A DNA stretch of 64,000 nucleotides, from positions 11,885,201-11,949,200 of the forward strand of contig OW799237.1 in NCBI GenBank assembly GCA_941918925.1, read 5' to 3'. The position numbers and the translations under genes were made by a program. The stretch comes from Phyto melanocephala. Its lineage: Eukaryota > Arthropoda > Insecta > Diptera > Rhinophoridae. The first letter of the stretch is position 1; the number at the start of each line of letters is the position of its first letter. The notes under the pieces were generated by a model. It worked only from the letters and a program-made list of their open reading frames with translations, made no database searches and was not told the origin of the DNA. Positions 1 to 12,079 of the stretch are shown here, in pieces.

Positions 1-250
1 TTATAAACAAATCTTGAAAAGAAAATATACTAATAACAACATCAAGAACAAATATATATAAATTGCAAAGTAACCAAAAATGTAATAAAGCCAAGTTATA
101 CAAAAGCAAATAAAAAACACAAAAAGGTTGATTTTTACTTAATCAGAAATATAATTGCATATAAATTTCACTGGGTCATAATGTTGCAAAACAACCATAA
201 TGGAGGAAAAAAGAAACAGCATTAAAATTATTTCACATAGAAGTATAAAT

Positions 251-496
251 CTGTGGCTTGGAGCTAAAAGGGCCAATGTCAAAATATTTACTTTTGAGAA
301 AATTAAAATTGAACTTCAACTTTTATAGGTTCTTTCATAGTAACATTGGCCAGCATTTTATTTATGAAGCTGTTCTGGGTTAAGTATGACTTTAGCTGTT
401 TTACCAAAATGAAATAGAGCAAGAAAACAAATCTAATGCAATGATTAACTCAAAAAAGCAAAAAAGTGACATTGGCCTTTTAGCTCCAAGCCACAG
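251..496. mobile_element. MITE copy 1, 31-bp TIRs, 4-bp TSD
   Basis: Starts CTGTGGCTTGGAGCTAAAAG and ends with its reverse complement (CTTTTAGCTCCAAGCCACAG). The near-perfect terminal inverted repeat runs about 31 bp, to TGTCA. It is flanked by AAAT on both sides (247-250 and 497-500). There is no coding potential, so it is non-autonomous. A second copy lies at 10836-11075. Terminal sequence and 4-bp duplication do not match a superfamily I can name with certainty. Confidence 0.85.
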
Positions 497-1671
497 AAAT
501 ATGGAGCACAGTGTCATGTTTTAATATAACGAATGCTCAAAACAAGGAAATGTTATAGTAAAAGAATTCTAATTTGAAAATCCTTTTATAATTAATAAGA
601 AATAGTCACATGAAAAATTTTTAAAAATTTCATAGCCAGGATTGGCATCCTTCATATATAACCTTAAATAAAAAATTTCATAAGGCAGAGAAAAATTCAA
701 TCTTCATGAAACTGTATACTCATATATATTGAATTTAATACACTAAAAGTTTTGGTCAAGTCTTATCAAAATTGGATCAAGGATATATGTAGCCAAAAAA
801 TATCCTTTTACAAATTTGAAAAAAAAAATTTTAAAAAAATTTTAATCGAATTTCATACATGAGAAACATATTTATAACAGGCTTAATGTATATTAAATTT
901 TTTCATCGATTCAGAGCAAGGACGTAAATAATATCCTTCACAGTATCGAATAGCCTAAATATGGTATAGTTTTTTTTCCTTATAATTTTTTTTATCGATG
1001 GACTTTGCTTCCACAGCAAGCTATTTTTTATCTAAACAGTGTTATTTACTGAATGAAATAGTTGATATTTATAAACAACACTTGTAGATCTGGTCAAAAG
1101 AGTGATGAATGATGAAGCCGTAGCGGGCTTCGAAAAAGCATTCCACTCAGCTAGTATCGGATAATTTCCTAGATATTCTGTCATTATCACTTTGAACTAA
1201 TAGCCTGATAATTAAGTTAAATATAACTAAATGAAAAAGTTCGAATCTAATATTAAAAAGGTCTTATTTATTGTTCATTTTTGTCTACTAGCTTTTATCC
1301 TAATCGAATTTCCATACATTAATTTAACTTTTGTGTAACGTCTTTTTCAAAACAATCGCAACTTTTATGGTCTATAACTTCGGCAAAAATAATATTTTAA
1401 TATTATTTGTAAGTCAGAGTATATACTATTAAATAAATAGTATCAACATATTTTCGATTTCCCAGCATTTCATTATACTACTTTTAACCGCCACATAACA
1501 CTGTGACGTGGTAGTATTAACACAAACAAAAGCAAAAAATCACCACCATTAACAACAAGGGCAATATTACAAATTATTATAATAAAGTTATTACCAGGTT
1601 GTTTTTGTTGTTGTTGCTGGTGCTGGTATTATTTCTTTTTACTTTATATTTTTTCATAAAGAAAAATAAAA

Positions 1672-1725
1672 TAAGTACTAGCACTACATTCGCCTACACC
1701 GAATTATTTATACCCACCAATAATA
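1672..1725 (+). repeat. Relic of a Helentron-like (DINE-1-type) 5' end
   Basis: Reads AGTACTAGCACTACATTCG then ACCGAATTATTTATACCCACC, an eroded version of the 5' end at 5702. No 3' end is found nearby. Confidence 0.4.
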
Positions 1726-3451
1726 CTGAAATTGAATTAAATATAAAATTGAAAGAAAATATAAAAAAAAAAGTTTCAATAAATTTAAGTGGCTTTATAA
1801 ATCCAATAATTTAATGGCATTAATATTTAAATATGAATTCCGTCATGTAGCCACCGCAGCCAACGCGTGTGTGTAACATGATGATCGAAGTTTTATACAT
1901 TCTTTGTGTTTTTTCTTTTTTTTATATTTTCAAAAACGTTATAATTTGTTTATTAAACTTTCTTAATTTGATTTTTTATGTAAATTAAATATATACTTTG
2001 CAGTAAACGCATCATATACTAACTTCCAAGCTCTTAATCGTTCTAATATACGAAGTCCTGGAACTTTATATATCACCAGAAAAAATAATGTGGCTTCAAA
2101 CCACATAAGAGAGTTGGCAGGTTTAGTTCTTGAAATTATTCGATCGTGATATATTTCTCTCAGCAAATTGAATGTAGAAGTACATGTCTGCACTACAAAT
2201 GCCAATTTAGGCACGAACAAATTAGTATATTTCTGTAATGAACACTATTGACTCAAACATCATTATTTTTAAAGGCATATAAATCAATGTTTCCACTGTC
2301 CGATAAATCGAACCAAAGAGCAATTTTTCTGGATGTTACGATGCTCGAACAATGGATCAAGTATTATTATAGTTCAAAATATGACAAAAACAACGTAAGA
2401 AATTGTTAGATTGTTAAAAAATAATACAATACTAACTTTTAAGAGGCGTGCAGCTTTCTACTTTGATTATTACTAAATTATAAATTGATATTTATAATAA
2501 TTGTATAAAAATTCTAAAAACAAAATTAATTGTGTACTGATTTTCATAATATTCGGTTAATTAGAAGTGATTGAAAAATAATATTTATATTGTATTTGCG
2601 TGGCTTTTCTCACTTTTATAATAATATTTCATTGCAACTGGACTTAAATAGAGTGAAAGTAAAATATATTTTAGCAGGTGGGCGTGAAATTAGGCTAAGT
2701 TCACATAAAAAACGCCCATTAAATTCAAGTATTGTAGAACCGCACATTTTCTAAGGTTTTTAAAACCTAGAATAAAATAAAAAAATTAACATGTAAATAA
2801 TAGAGAATGCCCTATATGGGAGCTTAAACCTTTTATTTTATCAATATAAAAATTATGTGAATTGAAGGAAAGCCATGAAATTCGATTTGAACCTTGAATT
2901 GGGCATATCACATGTAGAGAGTTTTTTTAGACGTTAAGAACATGCGAATGGTATAACTGTAAAACAAGATATAACACCAATGAAGCGTGTTTAAACTTTT
3001 TTTAAAAAACTTTGGCATGCCACCATGCAAAAAGTTTAACCAGAACTTTGATAGCAAATAGTTTAAATTTAAATTTATTTTAAAATTCGCGGTCTGTTCG
3101 CGAAACTTATATAGCACTCCGTCAAGGTTATGGTGTGCATAATCATTCATCTGTCTATGAAGTATGCAATGCATTCAATCGACTCATTTATTCTTTTGAA
3201 TACTATTCATTCAAATCGAATTCACTTTACCACTGCTGTAGACGCGGGTATGGCAGAGAACTCACATTAATCGAATTGACGCTATTTTCAGCAAACTCGT
3301 TCTTTATCCGTTTACTACTTGAAAAACATTGAATAGAGATCTTAACTGTCATATATATGTGTATCCAAATTGTGCAGCAATTAAAGTAAACAGACCATCA
3401 GTTGCGTTGTGTCTTCGGTAGATGGGCTAAGAATCAATTGGTGATTGAACC

Positions 3452-3572
3452 AGTGACCGAATTACGACATTCGATATCAATTGAAATTTCAATCGAACTT
3501 GAACGTTTTTCTTGAATTCTAATAAAAATTGTATCATTTTCGATCGATACCAAATGCCGTAATATGACCCCA
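3452..3572. mobile_element. Palindromic MITE, copy A
   Basis: Short element of about 120 bp with inverted ends. The left end is GACCGAATTACGACATTCGAT and the right, reverse-complemented, GGTCATATTACGGCATTTGG. Related to 57927-58040. It holds no coding sequence. Confidence 0.5.
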
Positions 3573-3919
3573 GTTTTTTTTCATCAAGCTATATCGTTCA
3601 GCGATAAGACTCATTTCTGGATTAATTTGGAGAGATGTTAATCCTCACGAGACTCTTAAGACTTCATTTTATCCCCAAAAAATACTTTTTCGCTCAGTTT
3701 ATGTATTAAAAGCCTTATCAGCGCATTTGTATTTAAATACAAAACCAGTGCCAATATTGCCCTGAATTGCGAATGCTTTTTATCATCTGTTTCTGTTTCT
3801 TTCATAGGATTTTTATTTAAAATAAATCAAAAAAATCACTGTGTAGGGCAATTTTTTGTAAATTTTTATCTTAAATTGTTTTCATAGTACATTGATTCAA
3901 AAGATTTGTAAAAAACATA

Positions 3920-4299
3920 CTTCTCGATGCTCTACGTTACTACGTTCAGACGTTATCATATTTTTTGATGCAAAATGTAAATTTAGGCTAGACCAACTCT
4001 GGAATTACCGTTTATAGCTATTTTCACCAATAACCCGATTTAGTAATTTTCAATATCAAAATTCTTTTCAGCTGGTTTTAAAAAATTATGAAAAATTTAC
4101 ATCTCCAAAGCTTTTTTTTTGGGGGGGGCAAGCTCTATCCTGCTTTCCACAGACAGACAGACGGACGGACACACATTGATAGATTTTCTTAGAGTAACAT
4201 AAATTAGCGGGTCTCAAGCTTATATTTTATTGTGTTACAAACGAGCTGGCATTATTAAAATACACCCATGATATTTATTTCTTGGTGGGTATAAAAAGT
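3920..4299 (+). mobile_element. Helentron-like (DINE-1-type) element, 5'-truncated
   Basis: Matches the last 0.4 kb of the element at 5702-7980. It has a CTCTACGTTA block, an ACAGACAGACAGACGGACGG microsatellite, a GTGTTACAAACG motif, and a terminal hairpin ACACCCATG...CTTGGTGGGTATAAAAAG. Confidence 0.7.
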
Positions 4300-4989
4300 A
4301 TAGTCTTTTTGAATGAAAAGTTATAAATACAGTGCGGTGAGTGAGTAAAAATTTGTTTGAAAAAATTTATTTTATAAACTTTGAATAGAAAAAAAAAGAA
4401 GTACGACAAACAAACAGAAAGCCGATGAATGAAAAAAAAATTTGTTTGAAAAACATTTTATTTTTTATTGAAAATTTTTAATAAATTTTTTCCATAAAAA
4501 TTAAGAAAAATTATTTTATAAATTTTCAATAGAAAAAAAAAAGAAATTTTCTTTTGCAAAAATACCTTTAAGTTCTCAATTCATAGAAAATTCGCTAACT
4601 GCTCACACTGACCAAAAAAATCCTTGGCACACGCACGCAAACACACACATACACGCGTTTAGTTATACCCATAAAATAACTGGTTTAACTCTCCATAGAA
4701 TTTTGACCACCACTGAGTATTTTTCAAGATTTATATCACACAAAGCACAGCAACGGCTAAAATACCAAAGTAACACACTGGCAAAGATTAAACTTACTTA
4801 CATGCACACGCACACACACATACGCTCTTTTAATGGCTTCGAAACAACAAATGACTTAATCACTTTGTGTATGATGTATTTATTTCTCGTTATGTTAGTA
4901 TGAATGTGAATATATTTTGTTTATGAATTTGTTTTGGTTAAAGTCAGAAATTTTTTTTTATTTCTTTTTCTTTATATACTTAATGTACA

Positions 4990-5058
4990 TGTATGTATGT
5001 ATGTATGTATGTATGTATGTATGTATGTATGTATGTATGTATGTATGTATGTGTGTGT
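4990..5058. repeat. (ATGT)n microsatellite
   Basis: About 17 tandem copies of GTAT/ATGT ending in GTGTGTGT. The open frame across it is an artefact. Confidence 0.95.
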
Positions 5059-5243
5059 CCATATTTTTGCTTATTGTTGCTGCTAAGCTCATCAAGAGAT
5101 TTTCATTAACTACAAAGGCAAACAATAGCCATTATACCAACAACAAATAAAATATATGTATGTTGTTAACATTTTGTACATTAAATAAAAAATTAAAGCC
5201 CATAACAGAACGAAAAAAGTTTAGCCCAGAGAGTATTTTGTTC

Positions 5244-5247
<4 letters not shown>

Positions 5248-5284
<37 letters not shown>
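5248..5284. repeat. Poly-T tract, 37 bp
   Basis: Uninterrupted T run. It may be the tail of an old retroposed copy, but no body is recognisable on either side. Confidence 0.9.
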
Positions 5285-5288
<4 letters not shown>

Positions 5289-5846
5289 AAATTTCATGGT
5301 TTTGAGCTTTGTGAAAAATTATTGTAGATTTTTCATGATTTTTTTCTGCTGTTCCCTTAGAACTCTTATGGCTTTCTAAATAATTAACATCTAAGTGCTT
5401 AATATTTTCCATTGTATATTATTCCATTTATATGTAGGACATAATTTTCATTTGGGGTTTTGGTTTTTCCACTCAATTTATATCTCAAGAGTGCTTCATT
5501 TATTTGTGGTCGGCACAGAGAATGATTACAAACATTTAATGTTAAATAATAAGAAATTTATTAAAAGACTTTAGAAATTTTTTTTGTAAGACTATTTGTG
5601 GTTTTACTTATTAATATATTTTTTTATTTATGATGGCACTTTCGGAAAATTAAAAATTAATATTTTTCTTCTTATTACGAAAAAAAAGTAATAAATAGAA
5701 TAACAAGTAAGAGCACTATATTCGGCTGTGCCGAATCTTTTATACCCACCACCAATTTTGTGTACATTTAAAGCACAATATTTATTATTTTGTTAATCAT
5801 TATGGAATAATCTCTTTATAATAAAATATGTATCACTTTCTTTGTA

Positions 5847-6416
5847 GAGGGTGGTTAAATTTTAAGCGCCGATGTTGAAAGTGAACTACACCTAGTCTTT
5901 AGATTTGTTTTCTGCATTTCACTTGACTTTTCTCAATCTCAAACTTACTCAATTTGATCCGTAGAAAGATACGCAAATGAGCAACTCTTTAAAGTTATTC
6001 AGGTTTTTTATAAAAATGGGCGTTCAAATCAAAATGCATTTTGTGCACTTCGTAATTCTTTTGATCAACATAATCATTCAAATTCATCCACAATCGGGAG
6101 AATTGTAAAAAATATTTAAATTTCTTAGTTCGTTGAATGGGAACCACTGCTGGTTTTTGCGATAGTGTGGCAAAAGAGCAGTAAACCTCGACTCATCATT
6201 ATGCCCAACAATTGAGCATCAATATTGTCATTGAAAATTTGGACCATCAGATAGAGGAGTGGCGCCAAGGATGGGGGGGCCATTTGGCCGATATTTTGTT
6301 AAATACATAATTGAACCGTACAAATATTATCATTATAAAAAGAAGTAATAATAATATCCTAAATAATTTGTGTTTTATTTAAATTCAACATTGGTCCTTA
6401 AAATTTAACCACCCTT
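5847..6416 (+). mobile_element. Tc1/mariner-type element, internally deleted, in a Helentron-like host
   Basis: TIRs GAGGGTGGTTAAATTTTAAG (left) and AAGGGTGGTTAAATTTTAAG (right, reverse-complemented) are flanked by TA on both sides. The 570-bp remnant keeps the transposase N-terminus (VFYKNGRSNQNAFCALRNSF, the helix-turn-helix) and the extreme C-terminus (GGHLADILLNT, stop). The catalytic DDE/D core is deleted, so it is inactive. Confidence 0.8.
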
Positions 6417-6467
6417 TATAACTTCGATATGCTACTAAAATGCTTTTGTAAATGTAGTCTTTCAATG

Positions 6468-7350
6468 AAAGTGGGCGTTAAAGTAGGCGTGTCAATAAAG
6501 TTTGTGCTAATAAATACAACTTAGATATTTCAATATAGTCCTTTATTTTCCCAAAAACTTTGTCAATAGATTACATGGATTTAAGATAAACCGTTATATA
6601 GGCGGTTTTATGAGCTTTTATATAGTAGGCGTGTCAAAGTTATTTTTGCGAATGAGTACAACTTATGTGTTTCAATATAGCCCTTTATTATTCCAAAATC
6701 TTTATTAATGGAGAAATTATATGAATTTTAGTTAAAACGATTTATGGGAGGTGGGCGTAAAAGTGGGAGTGGCACCTTGATTTTCTGGCACAGTAATGAT
6801 ATTGCCTAGGGGGATGTAGGTAGTAAATTTTGTCATCATACCTCTGATTTTGGCGGTTTTATGAGCTTTTAAATTTCATTAACGGTAGATAACGTGAAAA
6901 GTGGGCGTTATAGTAGGCGTGTCAAAGTTATTTTTGCGAATGAGTACAACTTAGGTGTTTCAATATAGCCCTTTATTATTCCAAAATCTTTATTAGTGGA
7001 GAAATTATATGAATTTTAGTTAAAACGTTATATGGGAGGTTGGCGTAAAAGTGGGCGTGGCACCTTAATTTTCTGGCACAGTAATGATATTGCCTAGAGG
7101 GATGGAGATAGCAAATTTTATCATCATACCTCTAATTTTGGCGGTTTTATGAGCTTTTAAATTTCATTAACGGTAGATAACGTGAAAAGTGGGCGTTATA
7201 GTAGGCGTGTCAAAGTTATTTTTACGAATGAGTACAACTTAGGTGTTTCAATATAGCCCTTTATTATTCCAAAATGTTTATTTATAGAGAAATTATATGA
7301 ATTTTAGGTAAAACGTTGTATGGGAGGTGGGCGTAAAAGTGGGCGTGGCA
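6468..7350 (+). repeat. Central tandem repeats, 144-bp half units / 288-bp period
   Basis: The string GTGTCAAAG recurs at 6631, 6919 and 7207 (288 bp apart), and a related GTGTCAATAAAG lies 142 bp earlier at 6489. Each 288-bp unit consists of two halves that both begin GTGGGCGTNAAAGTNGGCGT. The base monomer is thus about 144 bp, arranged as a dimer. Such central tandem repeats are known from some DINE-1 elements. Confidence 0.8.
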
Positions 7351-8559
7351 CATTGATTTTCCGTCACAAAAAAGCGCCTCACCAAAAAGCAAAGTGTGCA
7401 AAATTTCAGAGTCGTACATTCAATTTTGTTGCTTTTATGTTTTACGTTTTTGTTTTTAAATATACCGAAAAATACACTGTGCGGTATAAATTTTCGTACA
7501 TTTTGATCGATAACTCTTTTCCTAATTCATTGATTTAAGCGATTTTCAGGGAAAAATATTCTTTTGACTCGATAAATATATATTCGAAGTTTCATGACTC
7601 TACGTTAATGCGTCTGGACACAATTCCATTTTATTCGATGTGCGAAGGACACCGTTTTTTCGACCTACTCTTGCTTTCCGAGCTATAACTCTCTTCCTAA
7701 TATTCCGATATAGCCCATTTTCAATACCAAACAAACCTTGTCTATAAGAAAGATTCTGGCAAAATTTGAGCCCCCTAGCTTTTTCGGTGCGACATCTATC
7801 GTGCTTTCAACAGACGGACAGACGGACAGACGGACGGACATAGCTAGATCGTCATCAAATCAAACCCTGATTCAGAATATATATACTTTATTGGGTCTAA
7901 AATGGATATTTCGATGTGTTACAAACGGGATGACAAAATGAATATACCCCCACCATTTTTTTGGTGGCGGGTATAAAAAGCAATTGAAATCTTTTACAAT
8001 TATGAATTATACTGAAATGTGATGCAACACTCTTTCTTAAGACAAACTTACCTCTTTAAATCAAATTTTGTAGGTCATTCAGTCACTAATTCTAAATAAA
8101 CATGGAATTAACTCTTTAACACATTAATGACTTTAAATTATTTTTAATGTTTAAGCTAAATTTTAAGCAGTGATGTTTTCAAACTTATTGACAAATATTT
8201 TTTTTTGATATCTGAACCTGTTTTAAGCGTATCTTCTGCCCTTATAAACAATGAAACGAAAAAGATCCTTAAGTTGAATAGCTAAAGGGTAAGAATATTT
8301 CACAAAAATATTCCTCCTCAAATTTTACAAAAATATTGTGAACAAATTGTATATCTAAGTTGCAAGGAGCATACAGTTTTATATACTAATTCACCACAAG
8401 AATAAAATAAAGGGGGGAATTTCATCTTCCTTTTAATAAAACTCAGATGTAAGCGAGATTAAAGTCCAGAAGAAAATAATGTTCTGTTTAATAACCAGAA
8501 TATTGTCCTATTGCTCCTATAAAGTTGGTTATTGAATAAAATTAATTAATTAATTATAG

Positions 8560-8760
8560 ACTTCAACATAATCCTAACTTTGGATCAGTCTGTAGTTCAG
8601 ACTATAATCTAGATAATATTCTTGCCTCTCAACTTGACTACAGAATAAAATATAGATCAGAATATAGGCCACACTTTAATAGTATCCACACTGTAGACTA
8701 CAACATAAGCCGGGCTAATGACCAAAATTGTAGCCAAGAATATTAACTAAGCTACAAGCT
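8560..8760. repeat. Degenerate CTAGACTATAG-like short repeats
   Basis: Irregular recurrences of TGTAGACTACA, AGACTATA and CTACAAGCTATAAAC. The same texture returns at 9220-9330, 16837-16945, 18290-18400 and 48800-48850. No fixed period can be given. Confidence 0.4.
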
Positions 8761-8869
8761 ATAAACTAAAATCTAAGTTTTAATCTCAAGATCCCTTGTT
8801 CGAATCTCCGTAGAGAAAAAATAATATTAATCATATTAACCCCTGGATAAATATATTCAAAATGAAAAT

Positions 8870-8965
8870 AAAAAGCCCTGTGACGCTCGAAAAGGACCCG
8901 TTTATGGAAGAGGTCTGCTTCGATATCCCCCCCTACATATATATAACACTATGTGGAGATTAAGA
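8870..8965 (+). repeat. Repeat block shared with 32310-32395 (probable LINE 3' region)
   Basis: AAAAGGACCCGTTTATGGAAG, then AGGTCTGCTTCGATATCCC and a CATATATAT stretch, resembles the sequence just downstream of the non-LTR C-terminal fragment at 32310-32395. Read here as the 3' untranslated part of the same retrotransposon family. Confidence 0.4.
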
Positions 8966-9862
8966 AAGCATCATTTGCTAGGCAAATAAAAAATGCCTAG
9001 AAAAACCTCACATCACATAGCAAGGATCTTTACAGAATTATGGAGAAACCGTTTCAAGGCAAAAACAGGTGGCAGCCTCATCGTTTTGGGATAGGCAACA
9101 GACTAATCATCTACTTATTTAGATGGTAAAACAAAATAGATTAAATAAATGAAATCAACACCAATATGCTTTGTGAAAGTTCTCTGCTACCAAGAGCATT
9201 AACGAAGAAAACCAAAAATAGTCAAGACTACAAACTAGACCTTATTCAAGACCATAAAATACACTACATTCCAACCTAAAGAGCAGACTATATGCGCCAT
9301 AGCTTATTATCTACACTTAAAACCAGACTTAAATCTAGGGTATTGCCTGGAAAGTATTTTTTAATTCAGTTTATATTTTCTTACTTTTTTTATTTCGATT
9401 TTGCTTAAATTAACTCAATCGTATTAGTATTACTCATCGAATCTAAAGTTTTAATTGTCTCATTTTGCTTTTTAACCACATCATCTGTTTACTTAGTTTT
9501 CCTCTTTAAACAATATTTTTGATTATTTATTCACTTTTCAATAATCTGTAGGTAAAACCAAAACATATAATTTTCTTTTCTCAACAACCAGCTCTAATTC
9601 TTATTTTGTTTTAAAAATGAGAAACATATTTATTTTCATAAAAAATTGGCAAAGAAAAGTTTCTCTTTATTGGCAAAAGAAAGTTAAAACCTGAAAATTG
9701 TAAGTTCATGGTGAAAACATATATTTTACACTTGAATGACTTTCAATTGGTTTCCTTACGGTTAGCTACACTATAAACATTGCTGCTCATCTTTATGTTC
9801 GATATACTGAGTCATCTGGATGCCGTTTATCTAAATAAATTGTTATCTATCTTATTTACTTC

Positions 9863-9884
9863 ATCTCTCTCTCTCTCTCTCTCT
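9863..9884. repeat. (CT)n microsatellite
   Basis: About 11 CT units. Confidence 0.85.
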
Positions 9885-10835
9885 TTAACATATTTTATGT
9901 TTAACTTTTTCTTTTTTCAGGTTAAAAACCTTCAAATGCTGTATAGTGTGTTGGTGGCTGGCCTGAAGGTGTGAAGTTGTTATTTGTTTTTGTGGCTGAA
10001 AAGTTTTTCTATTCTATTTTATTTATGATGTATGGAATTTTATTTATTTTTTTATAAATATATTTTTTTATTTTTCTTATAGCTCTTATTGTTTGTTGGC
10101 AAACTTTAGGGAAAGTTTTTGTTTTCACTTTTTCTGGTAGTGGTTGAAAGTTTTTGAATGTGTTTTTTTTTTTGTTTGTTTAAAATAATTTTGTTATTGT
10201 TATTTTACTTTCTTATTGGTTTTAGATATGTTTGGTTATCCTGGGATTTTTAGAAAATTAAATGAGTGATTGAATTAATATATATAGTTTTTTTAGTGAT
10301 TTAAATAATGAGTTTTATGAGTTTTGGGTATAATTATTATATTAGACATTAAAGTAATATTAAACTATAATAATAACAATTACATGACTCAATTGATTTA
10401 TTTTACTTTAATGACATATGTTTAGCTTAAAGTAATATATTTTCTTTCAGCTGCACTTTGAAAAAAATATTACAAAATGTTAAACCCTGAAGCTGAATTA
10501 TAATACAAAATGCATTAAACCATTTTGTTGTGATTATTAATAACATTTATACGCCTTCAGTGATGAGCCTTGAATATACAGATTATATTAAGATATAATA
10601 AAATATTTTTACATATTAAAACACTATACAAAAAAAAATATATTGTCATTTATAAAGCAGTTTCTTAAAAAACACAAACTTGATTCCTTAAGTCATTTTA
10701 TTTATGTATTATTAACAGTTTTTTTAATTTTCTAATCTTTCTGCGTATGTATTTTGGAATAAATATTAATAATTTGCCATTATATCAGAGTTTACTATTA
10801 TTTAAACACAAATTTTATCACTATTACTATAAACT

Positions 10836-11075
10836 CTGTGGCTTGGAGCTAAAAGAGCCAATGTCAAAATATTTACTTTTGAGAAAATTGGAATTGAACT
10901 TTAACTTTTATAGATGCTTTCATAGTGACATTGGACAGCATTTTATTTATGAAGCTGTTCTGGGTTAAGTATGACCTTTTACCATAGTGAAACAGAGCAA
11001 GAAAACAAATCTAATGCAATGATTAACTCAAAAGAGCAGAAAAATGACATTGGCCCTTTTAGCTCTAAGCCACAG
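10836..11075. mobile_element. MITE copy 2, 4-bp TSD AACT
   Basis: About 90% identical by eye to 251-496 over its whole length, with the same TIR. It is flanked by AACT at 10832-10835 and 11076-11079. Two copies with different but perfect 4-bp duplications fix the element boundaries. Short open frames overlapping it are not genes. Confidence 0.87.
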
Positions 11076-12079
11076 AACTTATACTTTAGATAAAAAATTT
11101 CAAATTACAAAGCAGGTCAATGGCATCTATAGGAAAATGAAACCAGCTAAAAAAATATTTATATACAAGTTGTCTCTTAAGACAGGCAAATCTCGGTATA
11201 ACGAACCTTACTTAAAAGAAAATCCGATATTAAGAACTTATAATTTTGAATATTGTCTTCTTTATATAAAAAAAAAAAATAAAATTTTAGTCGAATTAAC
11301 AAAATAAAAAAAAGACTAACTATCAACCTAATTTTGAATAATGCAAATATTTTTTAAAAATGTAGATAACGAATGCCGAAGTAATAAAAAAGGCCTGTAC
11401 ACCAAATTATGTTAAAGCATTTAAGACGTTGGAGTACAGTTACTTTTTTATTTGACAACTTGTTTTAAAAGAAACTGCCTTCAACTTTTTTTAATACAAT
11501 TTAAGCTATGCGCGTATTAGAGCGAAGCTCAAATAGGAAAAATAAACAAATTTCGTAGAAAGATAAAGTAACAGTTTAAAATGATTATAAAAAGGGCATA
11601 ACACTAAATTCATAAATAAATTTCAGTAAAATATAGAATACAAAAATCATCTACATATATGTTCAATCTAAAATTGTTCTTATTAATCCCCGATAATACC
11701 CTTTGTTAACCTCCTGAGCAACAATTAGTAAAAACTACAAGAGTTTGTAAGATTTGGTCGATATTCATGCATGTCTCCTATTTTTACGCCACTTATCCAT
11801 AAATATTAGATTTTTATATTGTATTATATAACATAGCTGTGACTATTTTTATTTATTTAAAGTTCTTATATTATTGTAAAAATAAAAATATTTTATATTT
11901 GTACAAAAATGTATTAACTGCATAATTTTTTTATAATATAATAAGAGGAAAAAGCTTAAAAAAATTACGCGATATAACAAATTTATCGATTTAATGAATA
12001 AGCCCGACATAATATCCTTCTTTGTACCGGAATTTGCCTGTACATTTCATTTAAAACAGAAGCAATCAAACATTTAATG

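Larger units (their letters stand above)
5702..7980 (+). mobile_element. Helentron-like (DINE-1-type) element with tandem core
   Basis: The 5' end is AACAAGTAAGAGCACTATAT followed by the palindrome ATTCGGCTGTGCCGAAT and TATACCCACCACC. The 3' part has a GACGGACAGACGGACAGACG microsatellite and a terminal stem-loop CCCCCACC...GGTGGCGGGTATAAAAAG. Subterminal inverted repeat, (GTCTG)n block and 3' hairpin are the known layout of DINE-1 elements, which are non-autonomous Helentrons. The centre (6468-7350) is a tandem array, and a mariner copy (5847-6416) is inserted inside. It encodes no protein. Confidence 0.75.

Noticed and set aside
8785..8812. Pol III B box / tRNA at CCCTTGTTCGAATCTCC
   Set aside because: No acceptor or D arm upstream can be paired; likely a repeat fragment or chance.
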